64,000 nucleotides of DNA from assembly GCF_000376985.1 (NCBI RefSeq), contig NZ_AQYA01000034.1:101244-165243 (forward strand), in the 5' to 3' direction. The notes beneath the pieces are model-generated. The model searched no databases, had not been told where the DNA came from, and was given only the letters and a program-made list of their open reading frames with translations. This document shows, piece after piece, positions 25,675-34,719 of the stretch. The position numbers and the translations under genes are program-made. This stretch comes from Streptococcus henryi DSM 19005 (GTDB lineage: Bacteria > Bacillota > Bacilli > Lactobacillales > Streptococcaceae). Each line of letters begins with the position of its first letter. Position 1 is the first letter of the stretch.

Positions 25675-25953
25675 TTTTCAGAAAAGAAATGTCATAAATC
25701 ATAAAAGGACAGTGAATAATTCCCTGCCCTGCTTTTTCAAATGGTTTTTAATATTAGCTCTAGCAATATAAATGCTAACTATACGGTTTCCGACCTACTC
25801 TAGGGCATCCTGTTAACTACCCAAAGAGAAATTGTATTTATGTTGAAATAATTGATTTTCTATAGATGGGACAACACTTCATCTTTAGAAAAAATCATTT
25901 CGGAATAATAGCTAAGCCTTTAATTATAGTTACTAGAAACAACTAATTAAGTT
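25675..25953. other. Intergenic stretch between pspC-like gene and hprK
   Basis: I see no gene here. There is an imperfect hairpin around 25704-25736 (AGGACAG and CCTGCCCTG side by side) and A/T-rich sequence. It is probably the 3' end of the pspC transcript plus upstream hprK control sequence. Confidence 0.4.
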
Positions 25954-26235
25954 TTACCAATACCAACCATCATTATCATTAGACTTATCGTTAACAACAT
26001 CGGCATCTTTTCTTCTACGCGGACCAGTACCGAATTTTTCCTCAATAACATCTTCTTTGTAAGGTAGGAATATCGCTAAGAGGATATAGAGAAGAATACC
26101 GAAACCTGTCATATACATTATCAAAGCTGCCAATACACGAGTTAGAGGCAAATCCCAGCCAAACTTGTCAGCTAGACCAGCGCAAACACCGGCAACTAGT
26201 TTACCCTTCCTCATTTTATAAAATGTTGATTTCAT
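25954..26235 (-). CDS. PspC domain protein
   Basis: The 93-residue protein has the PspC signature KMRKGKLVAGVCAGLADKFGWDLPLTRVLAALI, one membrane helix (MTGFGILLYILLAIFLPY) and a charged, disordered end. PspC proteins sit in the membrane and take part in envelope-stress signalling in other bacteria; the streptococcal role is not settled. It lies upstream of hprK in the same direction. Confidence 0.87.
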   Translation of the reverse strand: MKSTFYKMRKGKLVAGVCAGLADKFGWDLPLTRVLAALIMYMTGFGILLYILLAIFLPYKEDVIEEKFGTGPRRRKDADVVNDKSNDNDGWYW

Positions 26236-26293
26236 TTATATATCCTTCCTGTCTATTTCTATACTCTTAGTATATCTTATTTTTTTAAAAAAT

Positions 26294-26317
26294 AAAATCA
26301 GCCTTGCGACTGATTTT
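26294..26317 (-). terminator. terminator of tex-sprT
   Basis: AAAATCAG (26294-26301) and CTGATTTT (26310-26317) form a stem. On the minus strand TATTTTTT follows. Confidence 0.85.
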
Positions 26318-26321
26318 AAGA

Positions 26322-26756
26322 TTATCTTTTCTGTTCAAGTTTTCCTCGACATTTACCACAAGCAAACTTACCAGTATCAACCCTTCTTTTTCGCTCATAA
26401 ACCAGACCGCATTTTTGGCAAACATATTGAAAATAGTTTACCTTTTGTTGCTGACTTTTTGGTGTATAGCGGAGCCCATCAACTCGCTTGAGAAGATTTT
26501 TGAAATCGGCATCCTTGTGCTTGTATCCTTTTTTCTCATAGTAGAGATGGTAATGGCAGAGCTCGTGACGGACGATTTTTCGAAAGGTTGCTAAACCAAA
26601 TTCCTCATAAATCTTCGGATTAAAATCAAGGTGTCCGTCATGAGGAAAGAAGCGACCGCCTGTTGATTTGAGGCGATTATTCCAGACTGCTTGGTGTCTG
26701 AAGGGCTTGCCAAAATCCTCTTGCGAGACGCTCTTAACATAATCAACTAAGTTCAC
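26322..26756 (-). CDS. SprT-like zinc protein
   Basis: The 144-residue protein has the SprT metalloprotease-like motif [13 protein letters not shown] (HExxH plus a third His) and a C-terminal zinc ribbon (CQKCG...CGKCRG). Gram-positive SprT-like proteins are uncharacterised but resemble the protease domain of eukaryotic SPRTN, which degrades DNA-protein crosslinks. It overlaps the end of tex by 14 bases, so the two are translationally coupled, a conserved pairing in Firmicutes. Confidence 0.88.
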   Translation of the reverse strand: MNLVDYVKSVSQEDFGKPFRHQAVWNNRLKSTGGRFFPHDGHLDFNPKIYEEFGLATFRKIVRHELCHYHLYYEKKGYKHKDADFKNLLKRVDGLRYTPKSQQQKVNYFQYVCQKCGLVYERKRRVDTGKFACGKCRGKLEQKR

Positions 26757-28875
26757 GCAAATCTACCAATGACAAATTAATCTTGCCACGTTCCTTATCA
26801 ATTTTTGAAACCCAGACCGTCACCACATCACCAACGGATACGACTTGGCTTGGGTGTTTGACAAAGGTCTTGCTCATTTGGGAAATGTGGATAAGACCGT
26901 CATCATGTAGACCAATATCAACAAAAGCACCGAAGTCGACAACATTACGCACTGTTCCTTCTAATTTTTGCCCGATTTCAAGGTCTGAAATATCCAAAAC
27001 ATCTTGACGGAGAACAGGTGCTTCAAAGTCATCACGCAAATCGCGGCCAGGTTTTAGCAAGTCCTCAATAATATCCTTCAGCGTTTCTTGACCTAGTTCT
27101 AACTGCTCTGCCATTTGACCAATAGAAACAGCCTGGAGCTTGGCTTTAGCAGATTCATCCAAATCCTTAATCTCAAGTAGAGCCAAGAGTTTTTCGACAG
27201 CCTTATATGATTCAGGGTGGACACCCGTATTATCTAAAATATTTTTAGCATCTGGAATGCGAAGGAAACCAGCAGCCTGTTCAAAGGCCTTAGCGCCAAG
27301 TCTAGGGACTTTTTTGATTTCAGCACGTGACTTAATTTGACCATTTTCCTCACGGTACTTGACAATGTTTTCTGAAATTGTCTTGTTAAGCCCTGACACA
27401 TGTGATAACAGCGCTGGACTGGCTGTATTAACATTAACACCGACCTGGTTAACAACGGTATCAACTACAAAGTCAAGATTTTCAGCCAACTTCTTCTGAC
27501 TGACATCGTGCTGGTACTGGCCAACACCGATAGACTTTGGATCAATCTTAACCAGCTCTGCCAATGGGTCTTGCAGACGTCTAGCAATGGAAATAGCAGA
27601 GCGCTTTTCAACCGTTAAGTCTGGGAATTCGTGACGAGCCAATTCTGAGGCAGAATAGACTGAAGCTCCGCTTTCATTGACGATAACGTAGGAAACTTCA
27701 GGAAAATCTTTGAGGACCTCCGCCACAAAAGCTTCCGATTCACGGCTGGCAGTACCATTACCGATGGCAATGATTTCGATTTGGTATGTCTTAATGAGCT
27801 CTGCCAATTCCTTCTTAGAAGCTTCGATTTTAGCCTGACCAGCTGGTGGGACTGGATAGATGACATGAGTGGTCATGAGTTTTCCAGTCTGATCTACTAC
27901 TGCTAACTTGGCACCCGTACGAAAGGCTGGGTCAAAACCAAGAACCATCTTGCCTTTTAGAGGTGAGACCAAGAGAAGATTACGCAAGTTCTCAGAAAAG
28001 AGACTAATTGCTCCATCTTCTGCCGCTTCAGTCAGTTCAGTTCGAATACGGCGCTCCATAGCTGGAACAATTTTTTTCTTAACTGTCTGACTAATCACTT
28101 CGTCGATATAGCTATTTCTTTCTTTGAAACGGACCTCAAAGAAACGAATCATTTTATCAATATTGTGCTCAAAGGAAACTTTAAGAATTCCTTGTTTCTC
28201 ACCACGATTGAGGGCTAAAACACGGTAACCTTGGATTTTAGAAACAGGCTCAGAGAAATCATAATAGATTTGATAGGTTTGATTATCATCTTTTTCTTGA
28301 TCTTTGAGGCTAGATGTCAGGGAACTGTAAGTCCAGATTTCATTGTAAGTCCACGAACGCAGCTTGTTATCTTCTGACATGGCTTCAACTAGAATGTCTA
28401 CAGCACCAGCCAAGGCCTTGTCAACTGTCTCAAATCCCTCAGTCACATAGTTTTCAGCTTCTTGTTTAAGAGCTTTGCTATTTTGCAAAATGAGTCGAGC
28501 CAAAGGAAAAAGACCTGCTTCACGCGCAATAGTTGCTTTGGTGCGGCGTTTTTCCTTGTAGGGAAGGTAGAGTTCTTCCACGTCAGCTAGCTTACTAGCT
28601 TCCTCAATGGCTGCGCGTAATTGTGGCGTCAGTTTGCCCTGCTCTTCAATTTTAGCTAGGACTGTCGCTTTACGGTCAGCAAGTGCCGTCAAACTCTTAT
28701 CTAAATCGATGATGGCCTTAATTTGAACTTCGTCTAAATTACCAGTTAGCTCCTTACGGTAACGAGCAATGAAAGGGATGGTATTGCCCTCAGCTGTAAG
28801 CTCTAAGACTTTGTCAATCTGACTTTCTTTGATGCTCAAATCCTGAGCAATTTTAATAATATTTGAATTTTCCAT
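26743..28875 (-). CDS. tex: Tex family transcription accessory protein
   Basis: The 710-residue protein has the Tex layout: N-terminal helices, a YqgF/RNase H-like domain ([20 protein letters not shown]), tandem helix-hairpin-helix motifs ([42 protein letters not shown]) and a C-terminal S1 RNA-binding domain ([30 protein letters not shown]). Tex binds nucleic acids and affects gene expression and toxin production in other bacteria. TATAAT lies nine bases before the ATG and no ribosome site is present, so the mRNA is probably leaderless. sprT follows by overlap. Confidence 0.93.
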   Translation of the reverse strand: MENSNIIKIAQDLSIKESQIDKVLELTAEGNTIPFIARYRKELTGNLDEVQIKAIIDLDKSLTALADRKATVLAKIEEQGKLTPQLRAAIEEASKLADVEELYLPYKEKRRTKATIAREAGLFPLARLILQNSKALKQEAENYVTEGFETVDKALAGAVDILVEAMSEDNKLRSWTYNEIWTYSSLTSSLKDQEKDDNQTYQIYYDFSEPVSKIQGYRVLALNRGEKQGILKVSFEHNIDKMIRFFEVRFKERNSYIDEVISQTVKKKIVPAMERRIRTELTEAAEDGAISLFSENLRNLLLVSPLKGKMVLGFDPAFRTGAKLAVVDQTGKLMTTHVIYPVPPAGQAKIEASKKELAELIKTYQIEIIAIGNGTASRESEAFVAEVLKDFPEVSYVIVNESGASVYSASELARHEFPDLTVEKRSAISIARRLQDPLAELVKIDPKSIGVGQYQHDVSQKKLAENLDFVVDTVVNQVGVNVNTASPALLSHVSGLNKTISENIVKYREENGQIKSRAEIKKVPRLGAKAFEQAAGFLRIPDAKNILDNTGVHPESYKAVEKLLALLEIKDLDESAKAKLQAVSIGQMAEQLELGQETLKDIIEDLLKPGRDLRDDFEAPVLRQDVLDISDLEIGQKLEGTVRNVVDFGAFVDIGLHDDGLIHISQMSKTFVKHPSQVVSVGDVVTVWVSKIDKERGKINLSLVDLRELS

Positions 28876-28890
28876 AACGTTATTATTATA
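28876..28890 (-). promoter_or_regulatory. tex promoter -10 placed for a leaderless mRNA
   Basis: The extended -10 TGGTATAAT (hexamer 28890-28885) is followed by AATAACGTT and then the ATG at 28875. It is nearly the same as the trhP1 start region (4929-4912). Confidence 0.6.
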
Positions 28891-28962
28891 CCATAAGAAT
28901 CACTTTTTATGTAAAGCCTTACAAAATATAAAGTTAGTAATCAAGCTAGCAAGGTCCATTTT

Positions 28963-29004
28963 AATCAAAAAACGCCAATCACATCAGGATTAACGTTTTT
29001 GATT
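28963..29004. terminator. stem-loop terminator between the flavin-dependent oxidoreductase gene and tex
   Basis: AATCAAAAAACG (28963-28974) pairs with CGTTTTTGATT (28994-29004), extended by inner GATT/AATC pairing. The T-rich arms on both strands allow bidirectional use. It lies downstream of the gene ending at 29110. Confidence 0.65.
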
Positions 29005-29109
29005 TTTATGAAAAGAAAAGTTTTAGGATGAAAATAGTATAACAAGCCTTTCAATCTTAAACATCCGACTTAAGTCTGATATTTTAGATTAAACTAAAAC
29101 ATTATCTGA

Positions 29110-30165
29110 TTAGTTAGCCTCTTTTTGTTCAAAGTGTGCTCGTACTTTAGGGGCTACGTTTTCTCCAAAAAGTTTAATGGCTTTAAGAACATCTTCGTGT
29201 GGCATAGAGCCGATTGGTAGGTGGAGCATGAAGCGGTCAAGTTGCAAATCTTCAATGATTTTAATAATCTTAGCTGCTACAAGATCTGGATTACCAACAA
29301 ACATGGCACCATTAGGTCCAACAGACTCTAAATATTGATCCAAGGTCATTTCTGACCAGTGTGCACGACCTCTTGCGATATTATCTACAGTTTGTTTGGT
29401 TGGATAGAAATAATTGTCAATAGCTGATTTAGTGTCTTCTTCAATCCATCCCCATGAATGAGCGGCAACTTTAAGCTGCTCAGGAGAGTGACCATGACGA
29501 CTTCCAATTTCCTTGTAGGCTTTGACTAATTGTGCAAATGCTTTAGGATTACCTCCAATTGTTGCATATGCAATCGGTAGACCTTGCTCAGCAATGCGAA
29601 TAGTTGACTCAATATTTCCACCTGTTGCTACCCAAACAGGGAAATCTTTTTGAACAGCGCGCGGATAAACTGGACGATTATCAACAGACTGGGTATGTTT
29701 GCCATTCCAAGTTAAATTTGTCTGCTCCTTGATAGCCAATAGCATATCCAATTTTTCGTTGAAAAGTTCATCATAATCTGCTAAATCGTAGCCGAAGAGT
29801 TGGAAACTTTCAATAAAGGATCCACGACCAGCCATGATTTCTGCTCGGCCATTTGAAAGGGCATCGATGGTTGCGTATTGCTGGTAAACACGGACAGGAT
29901 CGATTGAAGACATGATGGTAACCGCACTTGATAGGCGAATATGCTTGGTATTAACCGCACCAGCAGCAAGGACAATTTCAGGTGCTGAAACTGCAAAATC
30001 CTCACGGTGATGCTCACCGATGCCATAAATATCAAGACCGACCTGATCAGCCAGTTCAATTTCTTCTACAAGTTGACGAATACGTTCATCATGTGGAATA
30101 ACCTCTCTTGTTTTTTCGAGTACTGTTGTTTCACCAAATGTTGTAATACCAAGTTCAATTGCCAT
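29110..30165 (-). CDS. LLM-class flavin-dependent oxidoreductase (luciferase-like)
   Basis: The 351-residue protein has the bacterial luciferase-like TIM-barrel pattern: ELGITTFGET at the start, GIGEHHREDFAVSAPEIVLAAGA, VRVYQQYATIDALSNGRAEIMAGRGSF and FPVWVATGGNIESTIR. Such enzymes use FMNH2 or F420; in streptococci FMN is expected. Substrate is unknown. AAGGAGAAAAAAC precedes the ATG. It stands alone between terminators; FMN reductase genes in this window (43569, 44194) could supply reduced flavin, but that link is only a thought. Confidence 0.85.
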   Translation of the reverse strand: MAIELGITTFGETTVLEKTREVIPHDERIRQLVEEIELADQVGLDIYGIGEHHREDFAVSAPEIVLAAGAVNTKHIRLSSAVTIMSSIDPVRVYQQYATIDALSNGRAEIMAGRGSFIESFQLFGYDLADYDELFNEKLDMLLAIKEQTNLTWNGKHTQSVDNRPVYPRAVQKDFPVWVATGGNIESTIRIAEQGLPIAYATIGGNPKAFAQLVKAYKEIGSRHGHSPEQLKVAAHSWGWIEEDTKSAIDNYFYPTKQTVDNIARGRAHWSEMTLDQYLESVGPNGAMFVGNPDLVAAKIIKIIEDLQLDRFMLHLPIGSMPHEDVLKAIKLFGENVAPKVRAHFEQKEAN

Positions 30166-30278
30166 GTTTTTTCTCCTTAAGTAATTTCTGAAGCTAGTTT
30201 ATCACTAGTTAGTGTTATTATCAAGAATATTGCTCGTTACTTGAAATTTTCTTACAAAAATAATTATTAAGGCTGAAA

Positions 30279-30305
30279 AAGAGACTGATCAAATCGCAGT
30301 CTCTT
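30279..30305 (-). terminator. terminator of the TrpX-like gene
   Basis: AAGAGACTG pairs with CAGTCTCTT, and the minus strand continues TTTTTCAG. Confidence 0.85.
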
Positions 30306-30402
30306 GAAAATTATTTTAAAAATATCCAGTCACACTAGCTAAGGGAGAAACTTTCTCAGCCTCTTTACGAAGTGTTTTCCTCCACCCCTAAAGTCCTTAT
30401 CT

Positions 30403-31353
30403 TTATTCAGCTAATGATTTGATTGTTTCAGGGTCGTATCCTAAAACTTCAGCCATTTCTTCATTAACAACAATTGAAGTTGTTTTAGGCTTTTCTACAG
30501 CAAGTTGACTAACATCCTCACCATTTAAAATCTTAACAGCCAGCTCCCCAGCTTGTTTACCGATTGCTCTATAGTCAACACCTGATGTAAAGAGAACTCC
30601 TCCAATAACAGCTTCATCACTACCGATTGCTGGAACCTTCTTGTCAATTAAGATTTCACCAATTGTAGGCACTGTCGAAGCTACTGTGTTGTCTGTTGGA
30701 AGATAGATGGCATCCACCTGACCTGCTAAACTCATCATTGTTTGCTGAACATCATTTGTAGTGGTAACTGTTTTTTCGACAGCCTTAACACCAACTGATT
30801 CAAGAGCTTTTTTAGCTGCTTTAGCCTGTACTTCCGAATTCACCTCATTGGCATTGTAAAAAATCCCAACAGTTTTAGCATCGGGCACAACTTTTAATAA
30901 TAATTCAATTTGGTCAGAAACATCGGCAGCATCAATTGATCCCGTCATATTTTTACCAGGTTTTTCCATAGATTCAACTAAGCCTGCTGAAACAGGGTCT
31001 GTTACAGCTGTAAATACTGCAGGTGTATCAGGAATGCCAGCTTGTAGTGCTTGCGCAGCCGGAGTAGCAATAGCAAAGTTTAAATCAGTTTTACCTGATA
31101 ACTGTTCCACCATCGTTTGAAGATTACTTTGATCACCTTGAGCATTTGTAAATGTGACCTTAAGATTTTTTCCATCCTTATAACCAGCTTCTGCTAAACT
31201 TTCTAAAAATCCCTTTCGTGATGCCGTTAGGGCATCATGCTCAGCATACTGAATAATTCCAATTCGGGTTTGCTCACTATCATCTTTTGAAGCGCATGCC
31301 GCTAAAGTAAAAACTGAGCATAAAGCTATCGCAGCTACCAAAATCTTTTTCAT
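30403..31353 (-). CDS. TrpX-like ABC transporter substrate-binding lipoprotein (orphan)
   Basis: The 316-residue protein starts MKKILVAAIALCSVFTLAAC with a lipobox (LAAC). Its two-lobed domain (IGIIQYAEHDALTASRKGF, VFTAVTDPVSAGL, VGIFYNANEVNS, DAIYLPTDNTVAST) matches the TrpX/YtrF-like family (DUF534), whose streptococcal members are linked to tryptophan or related amino acid uptake. The start at 31353 has AAAAGGAG upstream. Usual partners, a permease and an ATPase gene, are absent: the next gene is an unrelated oxidoreductase 237 bases on. So it is either an orphan that feeds a transporter elsewhere or a remnant. A long structured leader with a terminator precedes it. Confidence 0.8.
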   Translation of the reverse strand: MKKILVAAIALCSVFTLAACASKDDSEQTRIGIIQYAEHDALTASRKGFLESLAEAGYKDGKNLKVTFTNAQGDQSNLQTMVEQLSGKTDLNFAIATPAAQALQAGIPDTPAVFTAVTDPVSAGLVESMEKPGKNMTGSIDAADVSDQIELLLKVVPDAKTVGIFYNANEVNSEVQAKAAKKALESVGVKAVEKTVTTTNDVQQTMMSLAGQVDAIYLPTDNTVASTVPTIGEILIDKKVPAIGSDEAVIGGVLFTSGVDYRAIGKQAGELAVKILNGEDVSQLAVEKPKTTSIVVNEEMAEVLGYDPETIKSLAE

Positions 31354-31373
31354 ATCATTCTCCTTTTCCCAAT

Positions 31374-31607
31374 AAAAGAGAACCACCTAGACATGCTAAA
31401 TGGTCCCCAATTGTTTTCTAACAACGAATGGTGCCCACTATAATCCTTATAAGTGGACGAGCTACTCAATAAAGTTGATTTTTAGAAAATGCTATAGAAC
31501 TAAGACATCCACAAACAATTTCTAGCTGTAGCTCAAACAAAGTTACCGCTACCATTTTTATTATGGTTACTTGCTTATATTTTAAAACTATATCAATTAA
31601 GTGTCAA
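31374..31607 (-). ncRNA. Structured 5' leader with terminator upstream of TrpX-like gene, class unassigned
   Basis: The promoter is TTGACA (31607-31602), N17, TAAAAT (31584-31579). The leader of about 220 bases contains: GAGCTAC (31534-31528) paired with GTAGCTC (31465-31459); the hairpin GTCCACT...AGTGGGC (31458-31433); TTGTT-AGAA-AACAA; and a 13-base stem GGGGACCATTTAG/CTAGGTGGTTCTC (31408-31378) followed by TTTTATT, a terminator that lies before the ribosome site. GGGCACCATT upstream resembles the terminator's left arm (GGGGACCATT), so it could compete for the right arm as an antiterminator. It lacks the GGTACCGCG of a T-box. Confidence 0.6.
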
Positions 31608-31717
31608 GATTTTTTGGCAATTTTCTAACTTTTATAAGCATCACTGCAAAAAGAAAAGACATGCAGAATCTAGAAAAAATGAAGTTGGACAAATAATCCA
31701 AAGCTCTGTAATAAAGT

Positions 31718-31757
31718 TCGGAATAAGACCAAGACACTGTAGCCTAGTGGATAATCC
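31718..31757. repeat. Dispersed repeat shared with 45522-45558
   Basis: GAATAAGACCAAGACACTGT followed by AGCCTAGTGGATAAT matches the reverse strand of 45522-45558 (GAAATAGGACCAAGACACT then AGCCTAGTGAAAAT) with few differences. It lies in the long gene-free stretch 31608-32207. Confidence 0.55.
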
Positions 31758-31805
31758 TTCGCTTTTTCAAAGCTCTAATATTGACGCTGACTAAATCAGC
31801 TTTAT

Positions 31806-31859
31806 CTCCCCCAGACTGTTAGAGCTACTAGGCTTGCGGGGCTCCAAGAGTCTGGGGAG
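31806..31859. repeat. Long inverted repeat in gene-free stretch
   Basis: CTCCCCCAGACT (31806-31817) and AGTCTGGGGAG (31849-31859) form an 11-base stem with one bulged C around a 31-base loop. No gene is adjacent. The region from 31608 to 32207 otherwise holds only repeats, and no convincing coding frame was seen. Confidence 0.5.
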
Positions 31860-31969
31860 AAAGTCTTGGAAGTCGGCAACTTGAAATTAAGACTTGCCGA
31901 GTGAATGAGCCTGGGGAGAGTCTCTTTCAGCCTGAACCTAGAAATGTGGATGTGAGGGGAATTCTTTTG

Positions 31970-32135
31970 TTAAGATACAAAGCCGTTAAGCGACACAAGG
32001 CAAAATAGGAAACGCAACGACGGCGCTTGCGTCTAGGCGTCGTTTATACCTAAAGGTATCCACACCTGTAATCAGCTGAAGCTGAAACAGTTGCGTATTT
32101 TTTTGCACAGTGTCGTAGGAGAGTTCAATTACATT
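31970..32135. repeat. TTAAGATACAAAG repeat family, copy B
   Basis: It begins TTAAGATACAAAGCC and continues GACACAAGGCAAAATAGGAAAC, CTAGGCG, GTTTAT and ACCTAAAGGTATCCA..CTGAAACAGTT. The first 75 bases match 62661-62736 and the whole matches a diverged copy at 57733-57893. An open frame on the minus strand across it (31986-32174) is considered spurious. Confidence 0.6.
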
Positions 32136-32207
32136 TGTCGAGTTCTGTCCCACTCCCAATACAAACTTTGACATTTCTTATCACAATAATTCAAGTCAGT
32201 TTAAAGT

Positions 32208-32594
32208 TTAATGAGTTGTCAGCTCAATTTGGTTACCTTCTGGATCGAAGATGACAGCCTCATAGTAGCCGTCTCCAGTTGTACGAGGACCAGATGTTAG
32301 CTCAAAGCCATCTTCAACAAATCGCGCAGCCATTCTGTCAACATCTTCCTTACCGCCTACTGCGATTGCCAAGTGGGTAAAGCCAAAGGTATTCTTGTCG
32401 CCTTCCACGATATCTGGACGATGGCAGAGCTCCAAACGTGCGCCATCTGAGAAGCTCAAGAAGTAAGATGAGAAGCCTGTTCTTGAATTATGATAGAGTT
32501 CTGTAGAAGTTGCTGCAAAGTATTTCTCATAGAAAGCCTTCATCACTTCTAAATCATTTACCCAAAGGCCTACATGTTCAATTGAAATTGTCAT
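32208..32594 (-). CDS. VOC family (glyoxalase-like) protein
   Basis: The 128-residue protein starts MTISIEHVGLWVNDLEVMKAFYEKYF, with paired beta-alpha-beta-beta-beta modules and the end SGPRTTGDGYYEAVIFDPEGNQIELT, the VOC metal-dependent fold (glyoxalase I or dioxygenase relatives). Likely metal ligands are His7, His 72 or so in FTHLAIAVGG, and Glu in NQIELT. GAGGAAAATAG precedes the ATG at 32594; an upstream frame extension carries no ribosome site. Substrate is unknown. Confidence 0.85.
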   Translation of the reverse strand: MTISIEHVGLWVNDLEVMKAFYEKYFAATSTELYHNSRTGFSSYFLSFSDGARLELCHRPDIVEGDKNTFGFTHLAIAVGGKEDVDRMAARFVEDGFELTSGPRTTGDGYYEAVIFDPEGNQIELTTH

Positions 32595-32832
32595 TCTATT
32601 TTCCTCATTTCTTTTTATGATTATAGTATAGTATTCTATGCACTCATTATCCTCTACTATCATCTTTCATTATGATACTATCCTATGATTATCTCTATGA
32701 AATCTACTTTTTTACTTGTTGCTATCTTTCATTGACCATTTTTAAGCTTTTGATAGTATAATAGTAAGGTAGTTACTAGTGATTTTCTAGAAAACACTTA
32801 CCCTAATTTAAAATATGAAAGAAGGTCCATTT

Positions 32833-32976
32833 ATGGCTATTACACATAAGAGACAAGATGATTTAGAAACTATGTTTGCAAGCTTTGCTAATTTCCCAGA
32901 TTTAGGAAGTGACCCTAACAAAGATGAGGAAGAGAACGACGAAAACAAAGATCATTCTGAAAAGGCGACTAAATAA
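32833..32976 (+). CDS. SPJ_0845 family small protein
   Basis: The 47-residue frame MAITHKRQDDLETMFASFAN continues FPDLGSDPNKDEEENDENKDHSEKATK. It matches a small, highly conserved streptococcal family (SPJ_0845) with the pattern KRQDDLExMFASFAxFPxLGSDP and a charged, disordered tail. AGAAGG lies 8 bases before the ATG. The permease gene begins five bases after its stop, so they probably share a transcript. Function is unknown. Confidence 0.8.
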   Translation: MAITHKRQDDLETMFASFANFPDLGSDPNKDEEENDENKDHSEKATK

Positions 32977-32981
32977 GAGGC

Positions 32982-33884
32982 ATGGAAGTATTTAATCAAT
33001 TACCAGCCAGCGTTCTTCAGTGGTTTGCCATATTCTTATCAATCATTATTGAAGCTCTGCCATTTGTCCTACTAGGAACCATTCTATCAGGCTTCATTGA
33101 GGTCTATGTAACCCCTGATTTTGTCCAGAGATTCCTGCCCAAGAATAAATTCTTGCGCATTCTCTTTGGGACCTTCATCGGCTTTGTTTTTCCTTCCTGC
33201 GAATGCGGTATTGTTCCAATCATCAATCGTTTTTTAGAAAAGAAGGTGCCCAGTTACACAGCTGTCCCCTTCCTAGCGACAGCTCCCATTATCAATCCCA
33301 TCGTGCTCTTTGCCACTTATTCAGCCTTTGGAAACTCCCTGCGCTTTCTCTTATTGCGCTTGCTGGGGGCAAGCATCGTCGCCGTCGTGCTAGGACTCAT
33401 GCTGGCCTTTGTCGTAGATGAGAACATCCTCAAGGACAATGCTAAGCCCGTGCATTTTCACGACTATTCCAATGTTAAATGGTATAAGAAAATTTTCTTT
33501 GCCCTAGCCCATGCTATTGATGAGTTTTTTGATACTGGTCGTTACCTAGTCTTTGGTACCTTAATCGCGTCAGCCATGCAGGTTTACCTGCCAACTCGTA
33601 TTCTAACGAGCATCAGCGGTAATTCCTTGACTGCTATTTTAGTCATGATGCTGCTGGCCTTTATCTTATCACTTTGTAGTGAAGCGGACGCCTTTATCGG
33701 AGCCTCCCTCCTATCCACTTTCGGCGTGGCACCTGTGCTGGCCTTCTTGCTAATTGGTCCCATGGTTGACATTAAAAACCTAATGATGATGGCTAATTCC
33801 TTTAAAAGGAGTTTTATCCTTCAGTTTGTCGGTGTCTCAGCTAGCATCATTATTATCTTTTGCTTGATTGTGGGGGTGATGTAA
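32982..33884 (+). CDS. UPF0718/YcgR-type permease
   Basis: The 300-residue protein has about eight membrane helices and the family motifs IIIEALPFVLLGTILSGFIEVYV, FPSCECGIVPIINRFLEKKVP (paired Cys) and SLCSEADAFIGASLL. The Cys-x-Cys and the acidic residues in the membrane suggest metal or anion handling, but the substrate of this family is not established. The stop codon overlaps the next ATG (TAATG), and the two are partners in many Firmicutes (YcgR-YcgQ). Confidence 0.85.
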   Translation: MEVFNQLPASVLQWFAIFLSIIIEALPFVLLGTILSGFIEVYVTPDFVQRFLPKNKFLRILFGTFIGFVFPSCECGIVPIINRFLEKKVPSYTAVPFLATAPIINPIVLFATYSAFGNSLRFLLLRLLGASIVAVVLGLMLAFVVDENILKDNAKPVHFHDYSNVKWYKKIFFALAHAIDEFFDTGRYLVFGTLIASAMQVYLPTRILTSISGNSLTAILVMMLLAFILSLCSEADAFIGASLLSTFGVAPVLAFLLIGPMVDIKNLMMMANSFKRSFILQFVGVSASIIIIFCLIVGVM

Positions 33885-34699
33885 TGATTCGATTTTTAAT
33901 CTTAGCAGGCTACTTTGAATTGTCCATGTACCTTCAGCTGTCTGGCAAGCTGGACCAGTACATCAACACGCATTATTCCTACCTGACCTATATTTCCATG
34001 GTCCTGTCCTTCACCTTAGCTATCGTCCAGCTCACAATTTGGATGAAAAATATGAAGTTGGATAGCCACTTGTCTGGAAAAATAGCAAAGCTGACCAGCC
34101 CAATGATTTTAGTCTTTCCGGTTTTAGTGGGTTTGCTAGTGCCGACTGTCAGTCTGGACTCTAGGACCGTATCAGCCAAAGGATACTCATTTCCACTGGC
34201 TGCTGAGTCTTCAAAAACAGGAGTCAGCGACGATGGTACCTCCGTCCAGTATTTGAAACCTGATACCAGCGTCTATTTCACTTCAGCTGCCTACGAAAAA
34301 GAAATGCAGTCTGAACTGAAAAAATATAAGGGAACAGATGCCCTGACCATCACAACCGAGAATTACATGGAAGTGATGGAATTGATTTACCTCTATCCTG
34401 ACGAATTTATGAATAGGGAAATCACATACACTGGCTTTGTTTATAACGAACCAGGACACGAAGGCTACCAATTCCTATTCCGTTTCGGTATCATTCACTG
34501 TATTGCCGACTCTGGCGTCTATGGTCTCCTCACTACTGGAAATGATATCAGCTATGAAGACAATACTTGGATTAAAGCAACAGGTACGATCAGTTTAGAA
34601 TATGACCAATTGCTACAACAGACTCTTCCAGTTCTTCAAATAACTGAATTGACTGAAACAGCTGAACCTAATAACCCATACGTTTACCGCGTCTTTTAA
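33884..34699 (+). CDS. TIGR03943 family putative permease subunit (YcgQ-like)
   Basis: The 271-residue protein has three to four N-terminal membrane helices (about 1-25, 33-55 and 70-92) followed by an extracellular domain with YLYPDEFMNREITYTGFVYNEPG and FRFGIIHCIADSGVYGLL. This fits the TIGR03943 family, which is always paired with UPF0718 permeases. The ATG at 33884 overlaps the previous stop codon (TAATG) with GGGGGTG upstream; longer versions read into the preceding gene. Confidence 0.85.
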   Translation: MIRFLILAGYFELSMYLQLSGKLDQYINTHYSYLTYISMVLSFTLAIVQLTIWMKNMKLDSHLSGKIAKLTSPMILVFPVLVGLLVPTVSLDSRTVSAKGYSFPLAAESSKTGVSDDGTSVQYLKPDTSVYFTSAAYEKEMQSELKKYKGTDALTITTENYMEVMELIYLYPDEFMNREITYTGFVYNEPGHEGYQFLFRFGIIHCIADSGVYGLLTTGNDISYEDNTWIKATGTISLEYDQLLQQTLPVLQITELTETAEPNNPYVYRVF

Positions 34700-34719
34700 A
34701 AAATTTCTGACAATATAGC

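Noticed and set aside
30403..31353. Complete trpXYZ-type operon
   Set aside because: No permease or ATPase gene is found beside the binding-protein gene; only the binding protein is present.
31374..31607. T-box leader for the TrpX-like gene
   Set aside because: The leader lacks the conserved GGTACCGCG core and I could not place a Trp (UGG) specifier loop; only GGGCACC is present. It is kept as an unassigned structured leader.
31736..31760. tRNA-like stretch (GTAGCCTAGTGGATAATCC)
   Set aside because: No cloverleaf could be folded, with no T-loop or acceptor pairing; the segment is part of a dispersed repeat.
31986..32174. Open frame of 62 codons on the minus strand
   Set aside because: It lies wholly in a repeat found elsewhere, has no ribosome site, and the other copies do not keep the frame.
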